Positions 23,708 through 35,965 of a DNA stretch of 64,000 bases are shown here, in pieces. Below the pieces are notes generated by a model. The model was given only the letters and a program-made list of their open reading frames with translations, was not told the origin of the DNA and did not search any database. The position numbers and the translations under genes are program-made. The stretch covers positions 13,872,932 to 13,936,931 of the forward strand of contig CAIIXF020000012.1 of NCBI GenBank assembly GCA_903813345.2. The letters run 5' to 3'. Position 1 is the stretch's first letter; each line of letters begins with the position of its first letter. This DNA is from Owenia fusiformis (lineage: Eukaryota; Annelida; Polychaeta; Sabellida; Oweniidae).

Positions 23708-25023
23708 AAGGGCTTACATTCTTGCAAATTCTGCAATAATAAGTGACTCAGAAAATAACAGAAATGATGTCCTTATCTTATGTAAAATAGTTAAAACTAT
23801 ATTTAACAATTGGAAAATATTTATATGATTGCACACTAATCTAGTACTATACTACACATACATGTACTTTGTTACCCTGGTTAAAACACAATACGTCTTC
23901 TAAAATTAAAAATATATAAAAGGCGTGTATGATTATTTCAGATCCAAGAAAACATGGAACATTACCTACAAGGATGACGTGTTTCACAACATTAAAAAAG
24001 TAATTTGCTACACAATTAATGGTATACAAAATATGAATTATGTGTAAAATCTGTGTTGATAAATATTCATATGTTTCTAACTCAGAGTTTCTCATAGGAA
24101 TTTCAGACCTTTTCGGTCAAAACTGAAATATGTCCTACACTGTAATCGCCATGTTATTTTCCAAGTTACGTTGTGAAAACATAAATTGCCTAATATCAAA
24201 ACTTAACAGCTCTGGGCTAGTATCTCAAACTGTGGTTCTTGGATTAGGTGTTCTCCATTAGACAATACCGAGGTTAGCTCCACGTTTTTAAGCCGACTTG
24301 TACGTGGACATGATATCGAATTTCTGGTCTTCCAGAATTAGTTTCTTCCCTTTGTGATATTAAAGCATCAGTCACATTTGTTCTACGGCGGCCGTAGCTT
24401 CACAAAATCGACAAAGAAAATCCTCATTGTACTGCTTATTCGTATATTTTATGCTGCACATTTCTCTCGATTTTGTGAACCTACTGTCGTCGTATGGTTG
24501 CCCTTGATCAAAGTGACTGAGGCATTACTTACCCAATTGAGTTAGGTTACCATTTGACATTAACTCCCTTGAAAACACAATTAAGAGGGCGACTGAGTAA
24601 TCTCTTGGTATTATTATAATACACGTTCAAGTATGTACAAGTTCTCTTAAAAACATGTGTTCCACACCTGGATGATTCTAACTGCAGTTAGTATCATTCA
24701 AAATGGTGGTCAACATTCTTTCGGTTTCGATAAACCAACGATTTCAACTAAACTGAGTAGAATCTGGATTCCAAATGTTTCACCATGTAAACTAATAAAT
24801 TAAATTCAAATTGCACCACTTAGTTTAGATAAGCACCACCATGTTTAAAATCATCATTTCATTTGAACTCAGAGTTAACACCATGGAGCTTTCTAAGAAT
24901 CATCAATATTTACAATGGCTCCTGAAGTTAACAACACTGGTTCTATAACAGGGCCACTCACACATTCTAGCAACTTTTTCCATCACTTATTTTGAGAAAA
25001 GTGGAGAAAAATAGAGTCATGTT
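23708..25023. other. Intergenic, nothing firm recognised
   Basis: Tail-to-tail gap between the sulfotransferase (+) and the minus-strand gene ending at 25024. Contains a short imperfect inverted pair (cttcacaaaatcgacaaag near 24400 and cgattttgtgaa near 24468) and no credible open frame. Confidence 0.4.
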
Positions 25024-26875
25024 TCAATGTTCATTGGTTATTAAGGATTGTTCCTCCGTATCTACGCCAACTGCTGATGTCATTAGACTTCTCAGTTTAT
25101 CAAGTCTTTTCTTATTAACACCATGATCCAGGAAAGGCACAAAGAACAAAACCTGGAAATAAAATAAAAGATTGAGTAAAATTAAAATCATTTTGTTTTT
25201 ATGTCACAGCAATAAGTGGTGACATATTTTTCAGTCTCCAACTTTTTTGTGAATGGTGTCTGGCGATCAGTGGTTGGTATTTGGTGTTTGACGACCCAGG
25301 TCTGTAACAAATGGCTGGTGGCACGTTTTGCATTTTAATGCCTTATTGTTTTTTTTTGTTTCTTTGCTGTTATAATTTCTGTATTGACAAGAATGTAACA
25401 ATTTTCAAGAAGCTGCTTAGATATCATTTATCTCTAGAATCTATAAGAACTGACTTATTTTCTAGAATTTCTATATAATTTCTAGAGTTACAAGAAATTT
25501 TGGTCATAACAAAATGTAACCACGCCCTGGTGGTAACATACAAATGAATTAAATGTGTGATTTAAAGTGACAATTTCCCAAACTATACTAACATACTTAC
25601 ACAATTGAGCAACACTGCAAGAGGCAGGAATGTTGGGAAAATACCACTAGAGAATGACCTAGCCTGAAAAATGCAAAAGAGTAAACTTTAAACTGATACT
25701 GAACCATGTTACATGTAGTTATTACATTTAAGAGTATTACATTTCAGAGTAAGGAGAACACTTCTCTGCAGTGAACACCTACCTATAGTAATAGAGTGGA
25801 ACACCTGTAGAAGTGGAACATCTGTAAAGTGGAACCTGTAAAGTGGAACATCTCTAGAAGTGGAACACCTCTGTTAGTGAGACATTTCAGTCCCAAGACC
25901 AACTGACTGTATGTTAAATGATTCATATAAGGGGAACACCTTCCAAGTGAAACACTTTTGAGAGGTATGAAATGTGATCCACTTAAGACAGGTTTTACTG
26001 TTGTATATAAGTTCATACAATCTGGACATAACTTTTCAAAAAAGAGTTCTTTATGACAAAAAATGGATTAGAGGGGGGATTAATTATGTGTCTGATTTTA
26101 TAATAGAAGGTAAATGTTTAACATACAATGAAATAATTAATAAATTAGGCAGAGGCCCAGATGTCTATATGCAATATGTACAAGTAAGAGCAGCTTTGAT
26201 AAAATATCCAAATAAAATCAATAGGAATGAAAAAATAACTTTTTTAGGGGAAAATATAGAGAAAATAAAAACATGTAATATAAGAAAGAAAATTGTTAGT
26301 AGAAGAGGGGTGACAAATAAATCAGAAGCCCATTGGAAAAATCAATATGGTGAGGTCCTATTTAAGTTAATGTATAGAGTACTTTTTAAGACAAATGTAA
26401 ATCATAAAGTAAAGGAATTCATATATAAAGTAATAAATGGTGCAATAGAAATTGAAAGAAGATTGAAAAAACAAAAATTATCTGATGGAATGTGTAAAGT
26501 TTGTAAAAATGTTGAGGAATCACAAGAACACCTTTTTTTAGAATGTAAATTCAAAAATGAATGGGACAATTTAGAAAGTACTAATTTAATTGAAAGAGAT
26601 AAAATGCTTTTTTACTTTAGAGAAGATAGCTCATTAGAAAACATGATAGAGATTAATAGTGAAATTTTTATTATTAAACGGAAAATATGGTTAAAAAGAT
26701 GTGTAGAAATTTTTAATTAAGAAAATGTATTTAGATTTTAAACTATAATAGTATTATGTACATGGTGGGTAACAGTGTTTTTTTTTGATTTCGCAGATAT
26801 ATTGATTTGTTGTATTGAATGTATTGAAATGTTATATTGAATGTAGTAAATGGATCGAATAAGTGTATTGAATAA

Positions 26876-26909
<34 letters not shown>

Positions 26910-28698
26910 AGTTCATACTTTTGTGGCCCAAAAAGTGTTCATTACAGATAGGATAGACTTTATACATATGAGGCACTATATTTTATTATTACAATACTGA
27001 TATGTGTTGTACTCTTCATGGACATAAACATTTTCAATTTTTTTAAAATTCAATTCAATTTATTTATTTCATAATTCTTATATAATATACACTATAAAAA
27101 TCAAGCTGCTGGACACCCTAGGGTGTATATATTACTTTTCAATGCAATATTTATATCCACTAACTTGAGTTTACCTTTCCTGTGTTAAAGTCAATCTCCA
27201 CCACATCTAGCCACTCTGCCCTAGTGTAAGCTAGGATTGTTACTCTGTTATTCTCTCTATCCACCTAAACACATTGATTTGACTTCAGTACATTTTAAAG
27301 GCCCCGTGTAAAGTTTGAACATACATATGTATGTATATTATTTACTACACTATTTAATGCATACTACACTAGGAGAAAAAATTTCATTAAATAAAACAAT
27401 CTTTCTAACCATTTCAAACCAAATATTCTGTCTAAAGAGACACAAAAACAGTAGATCAAATGTAGAAAACTTGGAGAAAGATGTCGTTTTCACAAAACGT
27501 TTCCAATAAATAATAAATTCTATGAAAGATCTAAACAGTAGTCTCATCGCTATAAATGTAAAACTCAAGTTCTTTATAACTTGACAGAAACTCAGGCACA
27601 CAAAGTTTCCATCTTTCAGGTGAACTTACTTTATGTAGCTGGATAATATTGCACCAGGATTCTCTCTGTTCTAATTGACTGTATGCTTCTATACTGTGAA
27701 CTAAATCATCTAAGAGAACATCAGGGGGCTCAGTCGACACCCATCTATAAATTAAAAGCACTTTACATTAATATACACATGCCAAGAACATATTTTGCAC
27801 AAGTTGGGTTAACATAGGTATCAAAAGAATTGTATATGATATGATTATATTACATTAATTAATACAAAATGAAATGAGCTATTGTGATGTGAAATGATAC
27901 ATGATTTAACAAGAATAATTGCGTGAAATCATAAATTACAGGATAAAAGGTATGAAATAAGATTTAATTTACACTAAATTGTGTAAAGTGGAACACCTCT
28001 ATGAATTGAACACCTTAAGTGGAACAATTCAAAGTCCAGTTACTCATTAACTTCATGTGGAATACCTCCTCAGTGGAACACTATTTTGGTATGCCGATTG
28101 TGTTTCACTAGCACTGGTTCTAAGATGAAACCTGTCTAAGTGGAACACTTTTGGTACTTTAAAAGTGTTCCACTTGGGAGGTGTTCCACTTATAGAGGTT
28201 CATATTTAACAATAAGTCAGTTGGTCTTGGGACTCTGAAAAGTATGCCACTTGGGAGGTGTTCCATTTATAGAGGTTCATATTTAACAATAAGTCCCAAG
28301 ACTCCAAAAGGTGTTCCAATAACAGAAGTGTTCCACTTCTTAAGGTGTTCCACTTCACAAGTTTTAATGTACATTCAATGCAACTCACTGTTCTGTACAG
28401 GTATGTAGAAGATTTAATCCTGGGAACCAAAGTCCTGGCCTCAAGAATGCTTGAAGGGGACCTTGTACTGCACTCAAAAAACAAACCTCCATTTCGGGGA
28501 ACAATTATGAGTCAATGTCTCTCTGATGATATCAATAATATGTTAATTTAACTTTGTCACATGTTGCACAATTGTTTTTGAAGACTCCAAAACTGAACAG
28601 TAGTCCTGGTATGTGTATTTCCTCAATTTGAAGTCTTCCAACCATCCGAGCAGTCAAGGCACCACTAGACTACATACCGTCCAAATTGCGTATCCTCA
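25024..28698 (-). CDS. Small membrane protein, weakly DUF1499-like C-terminus (5' end not found)
   Basis: Minus-strand exons in transcript order: 28698-28678 (21 nt), 27744-27630, 27264-27175, 25663-25601 and 25152-25024 (TGA). All junctions have AG/GT signals and matching phases (2, 0, 0, 0), giving 138 residues. The product reads EDTQFGRW, then SIEAYSQLEQRESW, NRVTILAYTRAEWLD, a hydrophobic stretch FPTFLPLAVLLNCVLFFVPF (likely membrane-associated), then DHGVNKKRLDKLRSL and a polar tail. The GVNKKRLDKLR ending resembles the GVNRRRVxALR ending of DUF1499 proteins, a resemblance noted by eye only. The start lies upstream; a 20-nt candidate microexon at 29140-29121 (GTILFVG, phase 0 to 2, weak acceptor) would fit. 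Function unknown. Confidence 0.72.
25785..26006. repeat. GTGGAACACC short-motif repeat cluster
   Basis: Units of the type aagtggaacacctgtagaag recur about ten times with varied spacing. The cluster is interrupted on its right by the LINE at 26019. The same motif family fills 27975-28365. Confidence 0.75.
26019..26906 (+). mobile_element. 5'-truncated polyA LINE (L1/Tx1-like) with 12-bp target duplication
   Basis: The target duplication ataagttcatac occurs at 26007-26018 and again at 26907-26918, directly after an A-run of about 27 bases. The body encodes an open C-terminal fragment up to 26720, including VLFKLMYRVLFKTNVNHKV and a CKVCKNVEESQEHLFLECKF segment whose Cys-Cys-His-Cys spacing fits the zinc-binding domain at the C-terminus of L1/Tx1-type LINE proteins. 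The polyA tail and intact duplication imply a young insertion. It lies inside an intron of the minus-strand gene, in opposite orientation. Confidence 0.9.
27045..27150 (-). mobile_element. Possible LINE 3' end fragment
   Basis: Read on the minus strand it ends in gaaataaataaattgaattg, preceded by ctagggtgtccagcagcttg, similar in style to the tail of the LINE at 15950-18392 (aagggtgtcgagtgcacatg, then short A/T units). Confidence 0.35.
27975..28365. repeat. Palindromic GTGGAACACC/GGTGTTCCAC repeat block
   Basis: The left half carries aagtggaacacct-type motifs and the right half their complement (aaaagtgttccacttgggag). Within the right half, tatagaggttcatatttaac is duplicated (about 28193 and 28272). 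Probably a foldback MITE within the minus-strand gene's intron. Confidence 0.6.
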
Positions 28699-30865
28699 CT
28701 GTAAAAAATAAACAAAATTTGTAAATACAAATTATATATAATAGAAGTAGAAGTTGCCAATAAATAAATTACTTATCCTCCAACACTTCCAATCAAAAGT
28801 TTCATTAATTAAATGTTCTACCATTTAATATAGCCAAAGATTGGAAACACTAGTCATTGGGTTAGAGAGAGTTCAATTTAAGTTGACAAACATTTATGAA
28901 AATATGTCCACTTTAATTAATAAAAAAGTATGTAATGTTACATGAAACTAAGTTGAACACTTCATTTGTAATAAACTATATTGAAAATTGTATGATAAGG
29001 CTAGGTAACAAAATTCTATGCTTAACATTTTATACATGTAATTGATTTTTTAAGATAAACAGTAAGTTTTTTCTCATATTCTCAAAATTTTAAGGAACTC
29101 ATACATGCACCCTACCTTACCCCACAAACAAAATTGTACCCTGGACATTATATTATAAAGTAATGTTAAACATTGTACATGTACTTATTTGCTTTTGCCT
29201 AACTTTGGAATAGTGTATATTATCTAAGAATACATGGACTATGATCCTGATTCACACTCAGACACTGATAATAAAAGCATGTTTATTTTCAAGAGATATA
29301 TGAATACAAAACATGCTGTTTCAATAGTGTATTGTTGATAAGCAAATCTGCATCATAATAAAGACCTAGCAAAGTAAAAGATAAGCTATAACCTGTGTAA
29401 AGTGAACTGAAAATTTGAAGACGAAGCTCTCTTTTAAGACGTAAAGACGAATGAATGCAAAAGGTAGTTAGCTATTGATATATACAAGCCCTAAGTATAT
29501 GCATGGCATATTAAAGCATAAGGATAGAAATGCAAACACCCCCCCCCCCCCACCTCCTCCTTACCTTCTCTATTTCCAGAAAATAAGAACTAATCAGAAC
29601 CTTTTGAGATCATTTATGGTTTTACAAGTGAGAATGTCATCCCTAATAACTCAGATGCGAGTAGGTAGTTACCAGTTTCGCCACCAGGTGGCTGATTCGG
29701 GGGAATTAACATGGCAGGGTATTACAAAATTCCCTTAAACTTGAATATGCATCAGTTTTAGTGGTTCACATTTCATATTACCCTTATGTATCTGATAGTT
29801 ATACAAATTAAAATATGTCCAGTAAAAGAAAATATTATCTGCCCAACACAAGAAAAGATATTTCACTTTTTGTGGTTTTACAACATGGGGTCTATGGGGA
29901 ATCTCCCCGACCTAGAAGTCACATTTTCAAAGAAAATTAAATTTTCAAAGTTGATAAACTTTTTTCAAAACCACATTTCTAAATGTAATTTTACATGTAG
30001 ATTCCAAATATGACACCAGTTTGACTGAATTGTGAATTTTTAATGACGTAAATCAAGGTTATTTCTACTCGCATCTGGGATATTATCCACCACTTCAAAT
30101 GTAGTTCAAGATATCTACAGTCAAAATAGATGTTAGGAGTCAATCAAACCTAAAAATTAAGATATCAAAGGACCATTTAGTAAGGCCTGTTGTAATTTAG
30201 GGATTTTCTGCTATGTTAATTTTGAGGCCATGCTTTGAAAATGAGGATTGGAAACCAAGATCACTTCCCAATCCTTGAGCGATAATCCATTCAGTAACAT
30301 TCAACGTGACATCCAAGAATGGTTGACGTCATTGCCTGACAACACAGGGGCAGTTCTGGGAACCAACAAGGGGGAGCCCAAATTTCAGGTCAAAGAAAAA
30401 AAAACGTACTTTTCTTTTCAAAGAAAAAATTTTTGGGCCCCTAAAACAAATTTTGAGGCCCATTTTCTTCAAAATTTGGCCTGAAATTAAAAAATAAGGC
30501 CTTACAAGACCAAGTAATGACCAAAAAGGCCCACTTTTTTGGGGCCTTAGGTCATTTTTTGCCCAAAACTTTTTTTGGGCCCAGTTTTTTTTTCTGGTCT
30601 GATCACAACATACATCTGTAGAAATCAAAACATTTCCCCTCATGCTTGTCATCACGTAAAAGCCATAGGATAAATAAGTCCTGTTGATTGCATGATCATG
30701 TTTAGGACTGTGTCGTCAGAACTGACCACTTAACCTGTACTGAGGACGTTAAGACAATTGCGAGTACCCCCATAAATGTGGAGTTGATTTTCAAATCCCC
30801 ATAACTACATCTACTCGTGTATTGAAATCTTGCGGTTGAGCAAAATTTTATATAATTAAGCACGT

Positions 30866-30960
30866 ATTAGGGCAACCTCACACCTGAAGCTTATCCCGTG
30901 CCATGACTAGTCCTGGCAGTCCTGCCACAGGATAAGGTTCAAGTGTGAGGACGTCCTAAT
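30866..30960. mobile_element. 95-bp hairpin MITE
   Basis: The left arm attagggcaacctcacacct pairs with the complement of the right arm ending gtgaggacgtcctaat. About 26 of 31 arm positions match by eye. Confidence 0.65.
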
Positions 30961-31784
30961 AGCTCCACAGACCAGAGGGCGAATAAGTCGTATGTTTTAG
31001 TTGCATCGAGTGATTGTAAACTGCATCAAGTGTTCAGTCGACAATATTACAGTGTTTAGGATAAAGAAGAAAAAACAAAATGTACTTGATACCACTTCCT
31101 GTGCAGCATAATTCCATGGGCTCTATCAGGGTGGTAGAGCCTTACTTCGGTCCAAAGCCCTAGAGACTCGAGTAAGTAGAGCCCATGATAATTCAAGAGT
31201 TCAGAATTTGTAAGCCAAACCAAAAATGCAAAATATACAAATATTGAGTCTCTAGGGTAATAGTGCTCTTTCTGTTTTATTTTTCCATAATTATGCACCC
31301 TTGGCCTTTGCTGATTTTTACTCACACAAAAAATAATTTTGACTGCGTACAGTAGCATCCCGATGGGCTTTCGTACGCGTTTGATTGAAACAACTTTGCG
31401 TCAGATATAGAAAATTAAATTGCCCTTACGTGAACATATTGTAGATTCACAGAGAGTAGAGTAAAGTCACATAATAAACATGTTTGCATCTTTCAAATTT
31501 GCAAAAGATTTAAGTTTGTTTACTTCCGGGCTTGTTTCGGCAAATTAACGAACGCTATATTTTACCCAAACAGTTAACTATGTTCGTAGAATTCTACGCC
31601 GCCATGCCATGGGAAACACAAGTGGCATATCTAATAAGCATGTAATCTTCCAATCTCTGGTCTATTCTGCTCTCTGACATGTACTGGCAGCCCAGATGAC
31701 TGTATTTTATTTAAATCATGCCAGGGGCTGAGGGAGGCCAGGGGGGGGGGGTGCTACTTTTGATTATTTACGGTAACAAAATGG

Positions 31785-31890
31785 GCTTTGTATAAAAACC
31801 TTCTACCTCATACCTACATGTACCTACCCACGTACGTGGGACATGATACAGTCTTTGAAGGGTTCAATTTTAAAGATCTTAGTTTATTAA
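31785..31890. repeat. Dispersed repeat, inverted copy at 55597-55690
   Basis: The segment cctacccacgtacgtgggac, then atgatacagtctttgaaggg, reappears in reverse complement as cccttcaatgactgtatcat, then gtcccacgtaggtgggtagg. It includes a short palindrome (cccacgtacgtggg). Confidence 0.75.
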
Positions 31891-32461
31891 ATCAATTTAT
31901 GGATGCATTTGTAACGAACCTTAATAGTGTCGGACCTGGCCAAAATCTGGTAGTGTGGTTGTGGTCGGCAGGCCTGTCAACGAAAATTTTCAATTAACAT
32001 GCGTGATTCGGGATTCGCGTGACAACTCCGAACAAATTGCGTTCGGTTTTTTCCGACGTTCGTATTTTTACCGTATCGTCAACATATTTTGAAAAATTTT
32101 CTACAGAAATATTTTTGCGTGACAATTACCAGGTAAAATGCGTATTTGCGTGACATTTTCTGTCACGCAAAAAAAACTGGCGTGACTTCAAATTCTTCAG
32201 CAAATGCGTGACAAATACGCAAATTGCGGGACAGTTGACAGGCCTGGGTCGGGTCACGAACAATTTATTTATTATGGGATTCTCACTGGTCTTATGTGGG
32301 CGCAGACCTGGTTTGGTGGTACTGCTTTCACTGAAAGGGGAGATGGTTACACATACGCATACAAAATACAGATATACAGTTTTTATAATTTATTAACACT
32401 ATAATTTAACAAATAAAACTCAGTGTCATTATAATAATCGAATGTAAGTTGTGTCGTTGCT

Positions 32462-33640
32462 CTTCTCTCGTTGTACTCTACTCGGCTTTACTCTCTATTC
32501 TGTTTTGGTTTCGTCTCTGCTATCTGCTGTGCTTTATGTTCGACTCTGTTCTGCTTACTCTTGACTCTGTTTTGCTTTACTCTGTTCTGCCCCTGTTTAC
32601 TCTTTACTCCTTTCTGCTCTGCTCTGCTTACTCTTTACTCCTCTCTGCTCTGCTTACTTTTTACTCCTCTCTGCTCTGCTAACTCTTTACTCCTTTCAGC
32701 TCTGCTCTGCTTACTCTTTACTCCTATCTGCCCTGCTAATTCAGGATTCTGCTCTGCTTACTCTTTACTCCTTTCTGCTCTGCTCTGCTTACTCTTTACT
32801 CCTATCTGCCCTGCTTACTCAGGATTCTGCTCTGCTAACTCTTTACTCCAATCTGTTCTGCTCTGCTTACTCTTTACTCCTATCTACCCTGCTTATTCAG
32901 GATTCTGCTCTGCTTACTCTTTACTCCTTTCTGCTCTGCTCTGCTTACTCTTTACTCCTATCTGCCCTGCTTACTCAGGATTCTGCTCTGCTTACTCTTT
33001 ACTCCTATCTGTTCTGCTCTGCTTACTCTTTACTCCTATCTGTCCTGCTTACTCAGGATTCTGCTCTGCTTACTCTTTACTCCTATCTGCTCTGCTGTGC
33101 TCTCTCCTCTGTTCTGGTTACTCAGGATTACTCTTCTTCAGCCCGAGTTACTCTTCTTTACTCTTCGCCGCTCTGCTGTGTTCTCTCCTCTGTTCTGGTT
33201 ACTCAGGATTACTCTTCTTCAGCCCGAGTTACTCTTCGCCGCTCCGCTGTGCTCTCTCCTCTGTTCTGGTTACTCAGGATTACTCTTCTTCAGCCCGAGT
33301 TACTCTTCTTTACTCCCGACCACAGTTCTTTACTCCTCGTTCTCACAGATTACTCTTAGCTTACTCTCTGGTAGTTCTGCCTAGAGTAACAAGTACTCTA
33401 AGCTCACTGGTAGATACTGTAAGGCCAATGAGTAAACGTGATTTAGTCGTCTGTCATCTGCTAAGGTTTTACTCCCGCTATTCTTCTTTACTCCTAGCCA
33501 CTGCCATTTACTCCTCTGGTCCAGGTTACTCTCAGAACTCACAGATAACTCTTGGCTTACTCTCTGGTAGTTCTGCTTAGAGTAACAAGTACTCTGAGCT
33601 CACTGGTAGATACCGTAAGGCCAAGGAGTAAACGTGAGAT
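32462..33640. repeat. TTACTC/CTCTGCT pyrimidine-rich tandem array
   Basis: Interleaved units ttactctttactcctatctg and ctgcttactcaggattctgc repeat across about 700 bp, with a longer module (tctcctctgttctggttact) repeated three times at 33110-33300. A further ~200-bp module starting near 33340 and ending near 33460 is duplicated at about 33530-33640 (gtaacaagtactctaagctc versus gtaacaagtactctgagctc). The long open frame across the array (32471-33580) is low-complexity Leu/Ser/Cys/Tyr and is a by-product of the repeat, not a gene. Confidence 0.88.
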
Positions 33641-34929
33641 TAGACTTGAACTACACGTGGACCGGAAGGAAAAAAGGAATTATAAAACTAGATTAACACT
33701 CACAAACTCTGACAAACGTCCTCTAAGCGCCTCTAGACTGCAATCTCCCTAGCAGCTCTCCCTGGACGCCAATAACATCTTTGGCCAAATGGCTAAATAT
33801 CCACGTGTCACTGTCTGTTTCAGCCACAAACAGTGTGAAATAATCCAATAAACTCCGTCCGTCACTTGGTTAAACTCTATCCTCCTTTCGAGAGTTCAAC
33901 ACTCCTTGAATTGACATCAATTCCACCAGGAAAATCACAATCTTCCATCAACTTCTTGAGCCAGCTTCTGTAAATGACACTACAGGTCCTTACACTTCAA
34001 CTACTCCAGCCAGACTAACATCAGGGGATCAGATCATGTGCTGTCTCAACCCTCTAATTAGATGCATAGGGAAGCGATCTGATTGGCTATAGCGGGACTG
34101 AGCTGGTGTGTTTACTCCATTTGGTAATGCATTGTGGGAAATCACCATAGCAATGTCAATCAAGTAGCCTCTAATTGCTGATGACTCATAACCATGTGGT
34201 ATATTTCTCCTATGGGTTGACCAATTCTAGGACAAGGGTTCCCGCACAAGCAAAGAGTAAGGTTACTCTTACTCCTACTCCCAACTTACTCATTGAGTTT
34301 ATGGTTACTCCTAGGTTACTCTTTAACTTACTCACAGTACATTAAGTGTGAATGACATATAAAAATAAACTTCTTTCTTGAAAAAATACTATAACATTTT
34401 AATTATAAATAAAAAAAATGGGGAATTTCTAAATTTCCCACAATAGCAAGTTGCTACTACATCACAGCTGGGTTCGATTCCCACTCGGAGCATCGCATTT
34501 AGCACACTTTCTTTCAATTTCTTTATCTGGCTTGTTCGACCCATGCTCGCGATCGTTAGTTAATTATTCCCCTGCGGGGCGCCCTCGGGTTATTACACAT
34601 TAAAGTGCATCCATATGCCTTTATTTATGGATCTGTCATCTCTCTAGACATAAAATAAAGCCGGAATTGTAGAAATGTTAATAATTTGAGCTATTTTAAG
34701 ATTTAACCAGAACAACGGCAACGCCAAAGCGTAGCGAATCCCATCGAACAGAAATGGCTGGCATTTTTACAAACGAAAAGCAAATATCATAAAACAACAC
34801 ACCAGAAAGGCCACCATTTTCAAAATGGTTGCTCACTAGCCAAGTTGTCATCAGAAGAAATAATATGCTTTTAAGTAGCCACCTCTAAAATTTTTAAAAA
34901 ATCGCAAACGTACTTGTAAAATAACACAC
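33641..34929. other. Flank of the TTACTC array, no gene
   Basis: Non-coding. TTACTC motifs reappear in a second cluster at 34254-34335, so the whole 32.46-34.34 kb interval may be one element with repeat arrays at both ends. An isolated ggttcgattcc (Pol III B-box-like) lies near 34472. Confidence 0.45.
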
Positions 34930-35530
34930 ATAAAAATGGTGGCCATTTTTCAAAATGGCCGACTACTCCCCAAAGTTTTATTAGACAATGTGCCATGCTT
35001 AAAGTATTCACATATCAAATATGAACAAAATCGCTCCACTACTTTTCGAGTTATAGTAAAATACGTTAAAATGGTGGCCATTTTTCAAAATGGCCACTGT
35101 CTACCAAAAGTGTCATTAGAAATAGACAGTGTGCCATGCTTATAGTATTCACATACCAAATATGAACAAAATCACTCCACTACTTTTCGAGTTATAGTAA
35201 AATACATTAAAATGGCGGCCATTTTTCAAAATTTTTTTCAAAATGGCCGCCTTCTACCGAAAGTGTCATAGGACAGTGTGCCATGCTTATAGTATTCACA
35301 TACCAAATATGAACAAAATCGCTCCACTACTTTTTGAGTTATAGTAAAATATGTTAAAATGGCGGCCATTTTTCAAAATGGCCACCTTCCGCCAAAAGTG
35401 TCTTTAGACAGTGTGCAATGCTTATAGTATTCACATACCAAATATGAACAAAATCGCTCCACTATTTTTTGAGTTATAGCAAAAATCGTAAAATGACGAG
35501 TAAAGGCCGCCATTTTTCAAGATGGCTGCC
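34930..35530. repeat. ~140-bp tandem repeat with GGCCATTTT palindromes
   Basis: The core ggccatttttcaaaatggcc, itself a palindrome, recurs at 34941, 35076, 35217 and 35364, with a decayed copy near 35504. Between them lies a conserved segment (gtgtgccatgcttatagtat, then catatcaaatatgaacaaaa, then tactttt(c/t)gagttatagt). Four to five copies. Confidence 0.88.
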
Positions 35531-35759
35531 ATGTGCTTCTTTAATATCTACATTTGTAGCATTATTAATGTCCTTTATAATTTTTTTACATTTAAAACAT
35601 ATTGCTATTACAGTTTTACATATTACACCTAAATTACTGTAAAATCGGCACTAAAATGGCCGCCATTTTGAAATGAGCGGCCATTTTGAAAATCGGCTTT
35701 CGGGCAGAACTTCTACCCCCCTAGGGTATATGTGTACAAAATATGAACAAAATCGGGCC

Positions 35760-35965
35760 AACGGTATTTGAGTTATTGCCCGGACGGACGGAAGGAAATA
35801 ACATGGGGTATCTGGCGCGTGCCACGCGCCTTTTACCCCATAATGGGGTATTAGGCGCGTGGACATGGGGTATCTGGCGCGTGGATGGGGTATTTTGTAC
35901 TTTTTGTCCGTCCATTTTTCAGAATGGGGTATTTGGATCTCGTGAGGGGTAACAGAGGACGGACG
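35760..35965. repeat. CGGACGG / GGGGTATCTGGCGCG low-complexity block
   Basis: Repeats of catggggtatctggcgcgtg and cggacggacgg follow the preceding tandem repeat and share its fragment aatatgaacaaaatcggg. A related block (catggggtattgtatggagg plus cggacggacgg) lies at 55500-55580. Confidence 0.7.

Larger units (their letters stand above)
28699..32461. other. Repeat-rich region without a recognisable gene
   Basis: I searched the minus strand for the 5' exons of the gene ending at 28698 and found only the weak microexon candidate at 29121-29140. The interval 30340-30600 is dense in poly-T/poly-A and GGGCC palindromes (for example tttttgggcccag). 32000-32240 repeats the motif tgcgtgaca. C- or G-runs occur at 29540 and 31740. 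Confidence 0.4.

Noticed and set aside
28345-28551. 68-codon plus-strand frame near the minus-strand gene
   Set aside because: It begins inside the GTGGAACACC repeat and shows no conserved motif.
32471-33580. 369-codon open frame on the plus strand
   Set aside because: It lies wholly in the TTACTC/CTCTGCT repeat array. The product is a low-complexity Leu/Ser/Cys/Tyr repeat, and a second frame is also open, as expected for a repeat lacking stops.
34460-34500. tRNA-like B box (ggttcgattcc) suggesting a tRNA gene or SINE
   Set aside because: A T-arm-like stem is possible, but no A box, anticodon arm or matching acceptor stem could be found at proper spacing.
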